From an uncultured Flavihumibacter sp. (GTDB lineage Bacteria > Bacteroidota > Bacteroidia > Chitinophagales > Chitinophagaceae), in the NCBI GenBank assembly GCA_946482545.1, contig CAMLRX010000051.1, positions 1-32,670 on the forward strand: DNA of 32,670 nt. The letters run 5' to 3'. A model generated the notes under the pieces. It searched no databases. It was not told where the DNA came from and was given only the letters and a program-made list of their open reading frames with translations. Position 1 is the stretch's first letter. Each line of letters starts with the position of its first letter. A program made the position numbers and the translations under genes. Below are positions 25,079 to 32,670 of the stretch, piece by piece.

Positions 25079-25111
25079 CAAAGGTAAATCCGGAATCCCG
25101 GATTTACCAAA
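25079..25111 (-). promoter_or_regulatory. Bacteroidota-type promoter of the riboswitch-metB-hom operon
   Basis: On the minus strand TTTG (25108-25111) is followed after 21 bases by TACCTTTG (25079-25086), a perfect TAnnTTTG -7 box. The box lies about 20 bases upstream of the riboswitch. The spacer contains the hairpin described in the next entry. Confidence 0.75.
25083..25108. terminator. Perfect 11-bp hairpin between porin gene and SAM operon
   Basis: Arms GGTAAATCCGG and CCGGATTTACC with a 4-base loop, 16 bases after the porin stop codon. It may terminate the OmpA/porin transcript, although the downstream T run is only TTT. It overlaps both promoter boxes of the methionine operon. Confidence 0.55.
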
Positions 25112-25124
25112 TTTTATTTTTGAA

Positions 25125-25766
25125 CTAGAAACGGTAGCCCAGGGAAAGACCGAAACCGGTGTTTTTCCAGGAAGACTCGTCGTTGCCAAGACCTGTAAAC
25201 TCAGGATTGATTTTGGCGAGACCAAGTTGCGCGTTCAGTTGGAAAGAAAATCTGTTGGAGAACTCATAACCCGCCAGGAAGTTTGCACCGGCATCCATTC
25301 TTTTGTAAGTTGGTGTGGTGCTTAATCCTGATACTTCATTCTCAAATTCAACATCAACATCATTTCCGTTAGGCAGTTCAACTTTTCCACCTACGCCGAA
25401 TCCTACATAAGGTCCGAAACCGAGCAACATCTTACCTGCGCCCAGTGCTGGTTTGTACAGGAAGTTAACGGGAATCTCAACATAAGACAGGTTTACTTTG
25501 CTGTCGTTTTCCAGCTTGGCGCCTTTGGTAGAAAGCAAAACACCTGGTTGAACGAAGTAATCAGGTGCAACAGGTATTTCAGCGTTCAGTCCAACGTTGA
25601 AGCCTGTCTTCAGTTTATTTTCCATTTTACTGCCGTTGCTGGCATCTCCGGTAATGTTCTGAAAATTCACGCCTGCCCTTATTCCAAAAGTTGTTTGTGC
25701 GTTTACTTGTTGCATTCCGGCAAAACCTGCCAGTACAGTGAGTGCTGTGATGATTCTTTTTTTCAT
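25125..25766 (-). CDS. Outer-membrane beta-barrel (porin family) protein
   Basis: A 213-residue outer-membrane protein with a signal peptide (MKKRIITALTVLAGFAGMQQVNAQ). The mature part alternates hydrophobic and polar residues as in an eight-stranded barrel (OMP_b-brl/PorT-like family): GIRAGVNFQNI, GFNVGLNAEIPV, LSYVEIPVNFLYKP, GFGPYVGFGVGGKVEL, FSFQLNAQLGLAKINPEF. It ends in GLSLGYRF, with the terminal Phe expected for outer-membrane assembly. It starts 50 bases after the OmpA-like lipoprotein gene and is probably co-transcribed. The specific role is unknown. Confidence 0.88.
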   Translation of the reverse strand: MKKRIITALTVLAGFAGMQQVNAQTTFGIRAGVNFQNITGDASNGSKMENKLKTGFNVGLNAEIPVAPDYFVQPGVLLSTKGAKLENDSKVNLSYVEIPVNFLYKPALGAGKMLLGFGPYVGFGVGGKVELPNGNDVDVEFENEVSGLSTTPTYKRMDAGANFLAGYEFSNRFSFQLNAQLGLAKINPEFTGLGNDESSWKNTGFGLSLGYRF

Positions 25767-25816
25767 CGTGGTAGTTTTAAATTGTAAGAGGTAAAAGTTT
25801 TGATGATACGATAAAC

Positions 25817-26488
25817 TTATTGCTTCGCTTCTTTAGCGGCTTCAGCTTTCATTTTTTCATTCGCGGTAATCAGGAATTCCACGCGGCGGTTCTGTGCACG
25901 GCCAGCTTCAGTGTCGTTGGTGTATTTGGGTGAACCTTCACCAAAGCCTTTGGTGGTGATGCGGGAAGAAGCAATACCATGCGACCTCAGGTAGCTTGCG
26001 GCACTTCCTGCCCTTCTTTCCGATAATCCCTGGTTGTATTCATCTGTTCCGGCGTTATCGGTATGGCCCTGAACTTCCAGGTTGGTATCGGGATAAGTAT
26101 TCAATACCGTAATCAGTTTGTCCAGTGTTTGGGAGGCTTCCAGCGTAACATCCGCTTTATTGAAACCAAACAGCACATTGCTGCTGAATTCTACCACGAT
26201 ACCTTCTCCCACACGCTCTACTTTTGCATCAGGAACTTTGTTTTTGATTTCTTCTGCCTGTTTGTCCATTTTCCTGCCAATCACTGCACCGGTTACCCCG
26301 CCAACTGTTGCGCCAATGATGGCACCCATGGCGGTATTACCGGCCGCTTTTCCGATTACGGCACCAACGGCACCCCCACCTGCTGTACCAATTACTGCGC
26401 CTTTCTTTGTCTTGTTCATGGGCCCGCAGGCAGTCGCCATCATGGCGATCAGGGTGGTTCCGGCGAGCATTTGTCTAACTGTAGTCAT
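25817..26488 (-). CDS. OmpA-like peptidoglycan-binding lipoprotein with glycine zipper
   Basis: A 223-residue envelope protein. A lipoprotein signal ends at TACG (Cys21). Residues of about 30-70 form a glycine-zipper membrane segment (GTAGGGAVGAVIGKAAG, GAIIGATVGGVTGAVIG). From about 95 an OmpA C-terminal domain follows, with the peptidoglycan-binding motif GHTDNAGTDEYNQGLSERRA and GEGSPKYTNDTEAGRAQNRRVEF. The tail is a short Lys/Ala/Glu helix. The layout matches YiaD-type lipoproteins that anchor the outer membrane to the wall. It is divergent from uvrA and precedes the beta-barrel gene. Confidence 0.93.
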   Translation of the reverse strand: MTTVRQMLAGTTLIAMMATACGPMNKTKKGAVIGTAGGGAVGAVIGKAAGNTAMGAIIGATVGGVTGAVIGRKMDKQAEEIKNKVPDAKVERVGEGIVVEFSSNVLFGFNKADVTLEASQTLDKLITVLNTYPDTNLEVQGHTDNAGTDEYNQGLSERRAGSAASYLRSHGIASSRITTKGFGEGSPKYTNDTEAGRAQNRRVEFLITANEKMKAEAAKEAKQ

Positions 26489-26653
26489 AGTGCTTATTTT
26501 TTAAGTGGTTCAAGACTGGTTTTGCCCCATATAGCCAAATCTTGTGCCATAATTTTATTTTATAATGTGTATTGTATGTATTGTCATATAAGTACACGGA
26601 GGAAACTTTTTCTGATCCTTTTTGTTTGTACCTTCAATCCTCGAATAATAAGT

Positions 26654-29500
26654 ATGGCAGCATCTAAAAAGCCGGTTCAGCAACCGGTGCAGGAACAGAT
26701 TGAAGTGATAGGCGCGAAGGCGCATAACCTGAAGAACCTCGATATCAATATTCCCAAGAATAAACTGGTGGTGATTACCGGTATAAGTGGCAGCGGAAAA
26801 TCATCGCTGGCTTTCGATACCATTTACGCGGAAGGACAGCGCCGTTATATGGAAAGTTTCAGCGCGTACGCCAGGCAGTTTATCGGTGATATGGAACGCC
26901 CGGATGTAGATAAAATTTCCGGCCTTTCCCCTGTTATTTCCATCGAACAGAAAACAACCAACAAAAACCCACGTTCCACGGTCGGTACAATTACGGAAGT
27001 GTACGATTTCCTCCGTTTGCTGTTCGCGCGTATTGGCGAGGCTTTCAGCTACGAGACTGGTAAGAAAATGACCAAATTCAGTGAAGAAGAGATCGTGGAG
27101 AATGTTCTACAAAAGCTGAAGAATAAGAAAATCACACTCCTGGCGCCCCTTGTACGTGGTCGGAAAGGACATTACCGGGAGTTGTTTGAAGATATGCGGA
27201 AGAAGGGCTATGTGAAAGTACGTGTGGATGGTGAAGTGATGGACCTGGTTCCGAAAATGCAGGTGGACCGCTACAAAATCCACGATATCGAACTGGTCAT
27301 CGACCGTTTACAGGCTACGCCAGAAATGAAGTTGCGCCTGAGCCAGAGCGTGCAGAAAAGTTTACAGGTGGGCAAGGAACTCCTGTTTGTGCTGGTGAAT
27401 GATGACGATAAACTGGTGCAATACAGCAAGCAATTGATGTGCGCCGATACCGGCATCAGTTACGAAGAGCCTTCTCCCAATAGTTTTTCCTTTAACTCGC
27501 CTTATGGCGCGTGCCCAACCTGTAAAGGACTGGGTTCGGTTTATCAGATCAATATGGAAGAAGTGATTCCTGATCCTGCCAAAAGCATCAAAGAAGGTGG
27601 CATTGCGCCGATAGGTGAGGAGCGGGAAGCGCATGTGTACAAGCAGGTAGAGCAATTGTCGAAAAGGTATAAGTTCAGTTTGGTGAAACCTGTGGCCGAA
27701 CTGCCTGAAAAAGCGAAGAACTTATTGTTGTACGGCAATGAAGAAGGTGCTTCGGACGATACGGTGGATTTTGAAAACGCCGGCGCTTACGAAGGAGAAT
27801 TTGAAGGCGTGGTGAATATGATCCGGCGCTGGTTCTTCGCTACGGGCAGCGATGCCATCCGCGAATGGGCCGAAGGGTATATGAAGCTGCATACCTGCCC
27901 TTCGTGTAATGGTGCGCGTTTGAAGAAGGAAAGTCTTTGGTTCAAAGTAGATGAAAAGAATATCTCCGAACTCAGCGAACTGAACCTTGATAACCTGATG
28001 AATTGGTTTGAAGGGGTGGAGAAAAGATTGTCGGATAAACAGAATGTGATTGCGCGGGATGTATTGAAAGAAATACGCGAACGGCTGCAGTTCCTGCTGG
28101 ATGTAGGTTTAACATATCTGTCCCTGAACCGTTCCTCCAAAACACTGAGTGGTGGCGAGTCGCAAAGGATACGGCTGGCTACGCAGATCGGTTCTCAACT
28201 GCAGGGCATTACTTATATATTAGATGAACCTTCCATCGGGTTGCACCAACGCGATAACCACCGTTTGATTGAAGCATTGAAGAACCTGCGGGATATCGGG
28301 AATTCGGTACTGGTGGTGGAACACGATAAAGATATTATGATGGCCGCCGACCACCTGATTGATATCGGGCCGAAAGCCGGTAAACACGGTGGAAGAATTG
28401 TGGCAGAAGGAAAGCCGAAGGATTTGCTGAAACTGGATACGCTCACCTCTTCGTACCTGAACGGACATAAGTCTATACCGGTGCCGGATACACGCAGAAA
28501 AGGCAACGGGAAAACGCTGGAACTGAAAGGTGCTTCAGGTAACAACCTGAAAGATGTAAGTGTGAAGTTTCCCCTGGGTAAATTCATTGTGGTTTCCGGG
28601 GTAAGTGGCAGTGGGAAATCCACGCTTATCAATGAAACGTTGTATCCTATCCTGAGCAAGCATTGTTATGGTTCCAGGATGACCCCGATGCCTTTCAAAT
28701 CCATTAAAGGGTTGGACCATGTGGATAAGGTGATCGAAATAGACCAGTCCCCGATCGGAAGAACGCCGAGAAGTAACCCGGCGACTTACTGCGGGTTTTT
28801 CACGGAGATCAGGACGCTTTTTTCCTCGGTTCCCGAAGCGAAAATACGCGGGTATAATGCTGGGCGTTTTTCCTTTAATGTGAAAGGAGGGCGGTGTGAT
28901 ATGTGTGAAGGTGGTGGCATGCGCGTGATAGAAATGAACTTCCTCCCCGATGTGTATGTCCATTGTGAGAAGTGCAATGGCAAACGGTACAACAGGGAAA
29001 CGCTGGAAATACGGTACAAAGGAAAATCCATTTCCGATGTACTCGAAATGACCGTGGATGAAGCCGTGGCGTTCTTTACCAACGTACCCTATCTCTACCG
29101 GAAGATCAAAGTATTGCAGGAAGTAGGTTTGGGCTACATCACTTTAGGACAGTCTGCGGTAACATTGAGCGGAGGAGAAGCCCAACGGGTGAAACTGGCC
29201 ACGGAACTTTCTAAAAAAGATACAGGGAAAACTTTTTACATACTGGATGAACCCACTACCGGTCTGCATTTTGAAGACATCAACCATTTGCTGGATGTGC
29301 TCAATAAACTCGTGGAGCGGGGCAATACAGTCCTCGTGATAGAACACAACCTTGACGTGGTGAAAGTGGCCGATCACATCATCGACCTGGGGCCCGAAGG
29401 TGGCGCCGGCGGCGGACGGATTTTGTTTGAAGGAACACCGGAGGAACTGGTGAAAGTGAAGGAGAGTTTCACGGGGCAGTTCCTGAAAATGGAACTGTAA
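26654..29500 (+). CDS. uvrA: Excinuclease ABC subunit A
   Basis: A 948-residue UvrA, the damage-recognition ATPase of nucleotide excision repair. The start at 26654 (MAASKKPVQQ) is used although the frame is open much farther upstream; family length and the first conserved block (IEVIGAKAHNLKNLDINIP) fit it, and the upstream extension overlaps the divergent lipoprotein gene. Visible motifs are Walker A at 43-51 and 649-656, ABC signatures LSGGESQR (498) and LSGGEAQR (838), and an intact C-terminal zinc site Cys748/751/771/774. The N-terminal zinc site has Cys263, Cys287 and Cys290, but Thr266 where the fourth Cys is normally found. TACCTTCA at 26629-26636 is a weak -7 candidate. Confidence 0.96.
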   Translation: MAASKKPVQQPVQEQIEVIGAKAHNLKNLDINIPKNKLVVITGISGSGKSSLAFDTIYAEGQRRYMESFSAYARQFIGDMERPDVDKISGLSPVISIEQKTTNKNPRSTVGTITEVYDFLRLLFARIGEAFSYETGKKMTKFSEEEIVENVLQKLKNKKITLLAPLVRGRKGHYRELFEDMRKKGYVKVRVDGEVMDLVPKMQVDRYKIHDIELVIDRLQATPEMKLRLSQSVQKSLQVGKELLFVLVNDDDKLVQYSKQLMCADTGISYEEPSPNSFSFNSPYGACPTCKGLGSVYQINMEEVIPDPAKSIKEGGIAPIGEEREAHVYKQVEQLSKRYKFSLVKPVAELPEKAKNLLLYGNEEGASDDTVDFENAGAYEGEFEGVVNMIRRWFFATGSDAIREWAEGYMKLHTCPSCNGARLKKESLWFKVDEKNISELSELNLDNLMNWFEGVEKRLSDKQNVIARDVLKEIRERLQFLLDVGLTYLSLNRSSKTLSGGESQRIRLATQIGSQLQGITYILDEPSIGLHQRDNHRLIEALKNLRDIGNSVLVVEHDKDIMMAADHLIDIGPKAGKHGGRIVAEGKPKDLLKLDTLTSSYLNGHKSIPVPDTRRKGNGKTLELKGASGNNLKDVSVKFPLGKFIVVSGVSGSGKSTLINETLYPILSKHCYGSRMTPMPFKSIKGLDHVDKVIEIDQSPIGRTPRSNPATYCGFFTEIRTLFSSVPEAKIRGYNAGRFSFNVKGGRCDMCEGGGMRVIEMNFLPDVYVHCEKCNGKRYNRETLEIRYKGKSISDVLEMTVDEAVAFFTNVPYLYRKIKVLQEVGLGYITLGQSAVTLSGGEAQRVKLATELSKKDTGKTFYILDEPTTGLHFEDINHLLDVLNKLVERGNTVLVIEHNLDVVKVADHIIDLGPEGGAGGGRILFEGTPEELVKVKESFTGQFLKMEL

Positions 29501-29545
29501 CCTGAACGGTATTTTCACCGATCCTTATCAAATATGGGCAGAAAC

Positions 29546-29575
29546 TTTGCTGTGAGGACTGAATGATTACCTTTG
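29546..29575 (+). promoter_or_regulatory. Promoter candidate of maeB
   Basis: TTTG (29546-29549), 18 bases, then TACCTTTG (29568-29575), an exact Bacteroidota -7 box, in the 208-base gap after uvrA. It implies a leader of about 125 bases before the maeB ATG. Apart from a weak CCGTA/TACGG hairpin near 29665, I see no known regulatory RNA in that leader. Confidence 0.55.
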
Positions 29576-29708
29576 TGGCGTTTCATAATACTGGCGTTTC
29601 TCAGGCATGATTGCGTAAAAAGCTAACTTATCGGAGCATATACTCCCGCAAATCTGCTGTCTATCCGTAAAAATGTACGGTCGCCCTAAAACATGATGCA
29701 TTCAATCT

Positions 29709-32057
29709 ATGAAGAAGCAGCTTAGAAAAGAAGACGCGCTGGAATACCACGCGAAGGGTCGTCCGGGGAAAATTGAAGTGGTGCCCACCAAAGAGGCCAA
29801 AACCCAACGCGATCTCTCCCTCGCCTATTCTCCCGGTGTGGCCGAGCCCTGCAAGGAAATTCACGCCAACCCTGAAACTGTTTACAAATACACTGCGAAA
29901 GGAAACCTTGTGGGCGTGATCAGCAATGGTACCGCCGTACTTGGTTTGGGTGATATCGGCCCTGAAGCTGGTAAACCCGTCATGGAAGGGAAAGGTGTAT
30001 TGTTCAAGATATTCGCCGATATTGATGTTTTCGATATAGAAATTAACGAGAAGGACCCCGAAAAATTCGTGCAGATCGTTAAGGCGCTGGAGCCTACTTT
30101 CGGCGGTATTAACCTGGAAGACATCAAGGCGCCCGAATGCTTCTATATTGAGCAGAAGCTGAAGGAGCAACTGAAAATACCTGTGATGCACGACGACCAG
30201 CACGGTACCGCCATCATCAGCGGATGCGGGTTGCTGAACGCGTTGGAAATACAGAAGAAAAAGATCGAAAAAGTAAAGATCGTAGTGAACGGCGCAGGCG
30301 CGGCGGCTATGGCCTGTGTGCAGATGTATGTGTCGCTCGGGGCGAAATATGAAAACTTTATTATGTTCGATAAGGACGGTGTGCTCCACAAAGGCCGTCC
30401 CGACCTGGATGAACTGAAACTGAAATTCGCCATTGACGCGAAGAGAAGCAATATCGCACTGGCCGACGCGCTGAAAGATGCCGACGTTTTCCTGGGATTG
30501 TCTGTTGGTAACGTGGTTTCCGGTGAAATGATCAAAAGTATGGCGAAAAACCCTGTGGTATTCGCACTGGCGAATCCCGAACCGGAGATCAGTTATGAAA
30601 CGGCCACCGAAGTAAGGAAAGACATCATCATGGCTACTGGTCGCTCCGATTTTCCCAACCAGGTGAACAATGTACTCGGATTCCCCTACATATTTCGTGG
30701 TGCCCTGGATGTACGGGCCACCCAGATCAACGAGGCGATGAAACAGGCAGCCGTAAAGGCTTTGGCCGAACTGACGCGCACCCCTGTTCCAGAGATCGTA
30801 ACACTGGCTTACAACGAAAAACACATTTCTTTCGGTCCCAATTATATTATCCCCAAACCCCTTGATCCACGGTTATTGGAAACCGTTGCTCCTGCCGTGG
30901 CGAAAGCCGCCATGGAAAGTGGGGTGGCTCAGGCGCCCATCAAAAACTGGGACAAATACAAAGAAGAACTGAACCGCAGGCTCGGCATCGACCACCAGGT
31001 GATGCGCGTGATTGGTAACAAAGCCCGTCGCAGTCCCAAACGCGTGGTATTCGCCGATGCAGACAATGTGAAGATTCTGAAAGCAGCACAGATCGTATAC
31101 GAAGACGGTATCGCATACCCGATCCTGTTGGGTGGTGAAGTGCGCATCAGGAAAATCGCCGAAGAAAATGGTATCGATCTTTCCGATATGCCCATCCTCG
31201 ATCCCCGGAGCGATGAGATGGAAGAAAAACGCCATTTGTACGGAGAAATATTCTTCCAGAAAAGGCAACGCAAAGGATTCAACTATTACGAATCCAAAAA
31301 AGCCATGCGCGACCGGAATTATTTCGGTTGTATGATGGTGGAATGCGGAGATGCCGATGCCATGATTTCCGGACTCACTAAAAACTACCAGGAAACACTG
31401 CTGCCCGCCATCCAGATCATCGGCACGGAAGAAAATGTAAAGAAGATTGCGGGTATGTACCTGTTGCTGACCAAACGCGGTCCGCTTTTCCTGGCCGATA
31501 CCACGGTGAACTTCAATCCTACTGCGGAAGAACTGGCAGACATCACCCTCATGGTGGCCAAAGAAGTAAAACATTTTAACCTGGTGCCGCGCATTGCCAT
31601 GCTCAGCTATTCCAACTTCGGCAGCAGTAATTCCCCGGAAGCCAAACTGGTGGCCAATGCCCGGAAAATAGTGAAGCAAAGAAATCCTTCACTCATCGTA
31701 GATGGTGAAATGCAGGCCAGCGTAGCTTTCAATAAGGAAATCCTCCGAGACAACTACCCGTTTAGTGAACTCGCCGATCAGGACGTAAACACATTAATAT
31801 TTCCCAATCTTACCGCAGGCAACGTGGCTTACAACCTCCTCAAAGAAGTGGGCGGTGCCGATGCCATCGGTCCCATTCTGCTCGGGTTGAAAAAGCCGGT
31901 GCATGTGCTGCAACTAGGCAGTTCCGTGCGCAGCATCGTGAACATGACCCTGATCGCCGTAATAGATGCACAGCAGAAATGTAAAATATCTACGGAAGAG
32001 GAAGTGAGGAAATCCCCATGGTGGAAGAGTTTCAGGAAGGTGAGTAAGGATATGTAG
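29709..32057 (+). CDS. maeB: NADP-dependent malic enzyme with phosphotransacetylase-like domain
   Basis: A 782-residue MaeB-type malic enzyme that decarboxylates malate to pyruvate, producing NADPH. The N-terminal 430 residues carry [60 protein letters not shown] and the nucleotide-binding [11 protein letters not shown]. From about 440 a phosphotransacetylase-like domain follows ([73 protein letters not shown]). In characterised MaeB proteins this domain binds acetyl-CoA and regulates activity rather than catalysing transfer. The length is typical and all motifs look intact. It is not tightly linked to uvrA. Confidence 0.95.
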   Translation: MKKQLRKEDALEYHAKGRPGKIEVVPTKEAKTQRDLSLAYSPGVAEPCKEIHANPETVYKYTAKGNLVGVISNGTAVLGLGDIGPEAGKPVMEGKGVLFKIFADIDVFDIEINEKDPEKFVQIVKALEPTFGGINLEDIKAPECFYIEQKLKEQLKIPVMHDDQHGTAIISGCGLLNALEIQKKKIEKVKIVVNGAGAAAMACVQMYVSLGAKYENFIMFDKDGVLHKGRPDLDELKLKFAIDAKRSNIALADALKDADVFLGLSVGNVVSGEMIKSMAKNPVVFALANPEPEISYETATEVRKDIIMATGRSDFPNQVNNVLGFPYIFRGALDVRATQINEAMKQAAVKALAELTRTPVPEIVTLAYNEKHISFGPNYIIPKPLDPRLLETVAPAVAKAAMESGVAQAPIKNWDKYKEELNRRLGIDHQVMRVIGNKARRSPKRVVFADADNVKILKAAQIVYEDGIAYPILLGGEVRIRKIAEENGIDLSDMPILDPRSDEMEEKRHLYGEIFFQKRQRKGFNYYESKKAMRDRNYFGCMMVECGDADAMISGLTKNYQETLLPAIQIIGTEENVKKIAGMYLLLTKRGPLFLADTTVNFNPTAEELADITLMVAKEVKHFNLVPRIAMLSYSNFGSSNSPEAKLVANARKIVKQRNPSLIVDGEMQASVAFNKEILRDNYPFSELADQDVNTLIFPNLTAGNVAYNLLKEVGGADAIGPILLGLKKPVHVLQLGSSVRSIVNMTLIAVIDAQQKCKISTEEEVRKSPWWKSFRKVSKDM

Positions 32058-32058
32058 G

Positions 32059-32251
32059 AAATTTTGAATGTTGAATGGACGGAAACCAGAATTTTATTAA
32101 GGGTAGTGCATTACTTCGCTGTATATTTCAGAAGGCTGTAAACTAAGCAACGCTTTGCGTCTGCGAGGAACGAAGCAGCGCTCCTTTGCGCCTTTGCGTG
32201 AAAAAAAACAATAACTTCCCCTATCAATCCAAAATTCATCATCCAAAATTT
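32059..32251. repeat. Repeat-like intergenic element bounded by imperfect inverted repeats
   Basis: AAATTTTGAATGTTGAAT (32059-32076) and the complement of 32234-32251 agree at 16 of 18 bases and enclose about 157 bases. The interior holds three copies of CTTTGCG (32153, 32184, 32192) and an A8 run. It may be a dispersed intergenic repeat or a small non-autonomous element. No flanking target duplication is obvious. Confidence 0.4.
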
Positions 32252-32259
32252 TTAATTCC

Positions 32260-32670
32260 CTGGAAACCATCTCCAAAAAGAAAATATGCTATCCCGTTAG
32301 CAAACACTTCAGGAAATTCCTGAAAAGATACGGGCGGGAAGCGCAGTTGCCCATCTCGTATGAGTTTCTGCGGCATTTCGATTCCTGCCGTCCGGTATAC
32401 GATTCAGCGGGGAAAGATACCTTATGGGAATCCGTTTGGTACCATCCCACCTTACAGGATGAGATCAATAAAAGTCTGAAGCATGTTTACTCGTTACTGA
32501 AATCCGGTGGACAAACAGAAGCTGAAGAGCACCTTCATATTGAAAGGATCGATTACTGCTTGTTCGGCAATTCGCATCCTTTCCGCATCAAGATCGTGAA
32601 CAACTACAACGAAGTATACGATTATTTCTACATCAAACAGGCGGATGCCTCGCGGGTACTGGGCTTAGAA
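32260..32670 (+). CDS. Unidentified protein, 3' truncated, start unclear
   Basis: An open frame runs from after the TAA at 32212-32214 to the right edge, and its codon use and residue mix look coding (for example KHFRKFLKRYGREAQLPISY, HLHIERIDYCLFGNSHPFRI, YNEVYDYFYIKQADASRVLG). I do not recognise the family. There is no signal peptide or membrane helix in the visible 137 codons; it is rich in aromatic and charged residues. No in-frame ATG or GTG exists. CTG at 32260 (giving LETISKKKICYPVSKHF) and TTG at 32347 are the only ordinary alternatives, so the coordinate given is the longer of these. An ATG at 32286 is out of frame and stops after four codons. Confidence 0.55.
   Translation, partial: METISKKKICYPVSKHFRKFLKRYGREAQLPISYEFLRHFDSCRPVYDSAGKDTLWESVWYHPTLQDEINKSLKHVYSLLKSGGQTEAEEHLHIERIDYCLFGNSHPFRIKIVNNYNEVYDYFYIKQADASRVLGLE

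Noticed and set aside
26063..26653. Upstream extension of the uvrA frame (197 extra codons)
   Set aside because: It overlaps the divergent OmpA-like lipoprotein gene, has Cys/His-rich non-family composition, and UvrA reaches normal length from the ATG at 26654.
29661..30824. 387-codon open frame on the minus strand
   Set aside because: It mirrors the malic enzyme gene; the His/Phe-rich composition is that of an antisense shadow and no family is recognisable.
30873..31679. 268-codon open frame on the minus strand
   Set aside because: It is antisense to the phosphotransacetylase-like part of maeB and shows shadow composition.
32059..32251. Insertion sequence
   Set aside because: There is no transposase frame and no target-site duplication was visible, so only a repeat-like element is claimed.

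Overview
The window comes from a member of the Bacteroidota, most likely a Chitinophagaceae-type soil or plant-litter degrader. This is inferred from several features: a type IX secretion sorting domain on a 1036-residue surface protein, a dense set of plant-polysaccharide glycosidases, lack of clear Shine-Dalgarno sites, a DUF4920 protein, the UvrA sequence style, and promoter elements of the Bacteroidota form (TTTG, then about 18-21 bp, then TAnnTTTG). I found no tRNA, rRNA, CRISPR array, transposase or integrase.

Layout. (1) 1-9066, plus strand: a tight run of four exported carbohydrate-active enzymes. These are a truncated GH78-type alpha-L-rhamnosidase, a complete GH78 alpha-L-rhamnosidase, a GH127-type beta-L-arabinofuranosidase with its Cys/Glu zinc site intact, and a DUF5703 six-hairpin-like protein. 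Gaps are tiny or overlapping, so this looks like one operon for L-rhamnose/L-arabinose-containing glycans such as pectin side chains. (2) 9050-10033, minus: an aldo/keto reductase whose 3' end overlaps the operon end. (3) 10191-15130, plus: a lipoprotein glycosidase translationally coupled (ATGA overlap) to a 1208-residue membrane GT2 synthase. The synthase carries two C-terminal glycosidase-like domains that have both lost their catalytic residues. This is the most unusual system in the window. (4) 15231-16798, minus: a PQQ-type sugar dehydrogenase followed by a cytochrome c, a probable periplasmic oxidation pair. (5) 16875-19985, minus: a large T9SS-exported protein of Ig-like modules. (6) 20159-22063, minus: an exported DUF4920 protein and a ModF-like twin ATPase. 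(7) 22064-22310: an intergenic stretch packed with hairpins. (8) 22311-25111, minus: a methionine-branch operon (PLP transsulfuration enzyme and homoserine dehydrogenase) under a complete SAM-I riboswitch with terminator, candidate antiterminator and promoter. (9) 25125-26488, minus: an OmpA-like lipoprotein and an outer-membrane beta-barrel protein. (10) 26654-32057, plus: uvrA and a malic enzyme/phosphotransacetylase fusion. (11) 32058-32670: a repeat-like intergenic stretch, then an unidentified gene that runs off the window and has no conventional start codon.

The degradative genes (1-3) and the sugar dehydrogenase pair (4) suggest coordinated handling of extracellular sugars, while the GT2 unit probably makes a surface or exopolysaccharide. 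Regions 8-10 are housekeeping functions.
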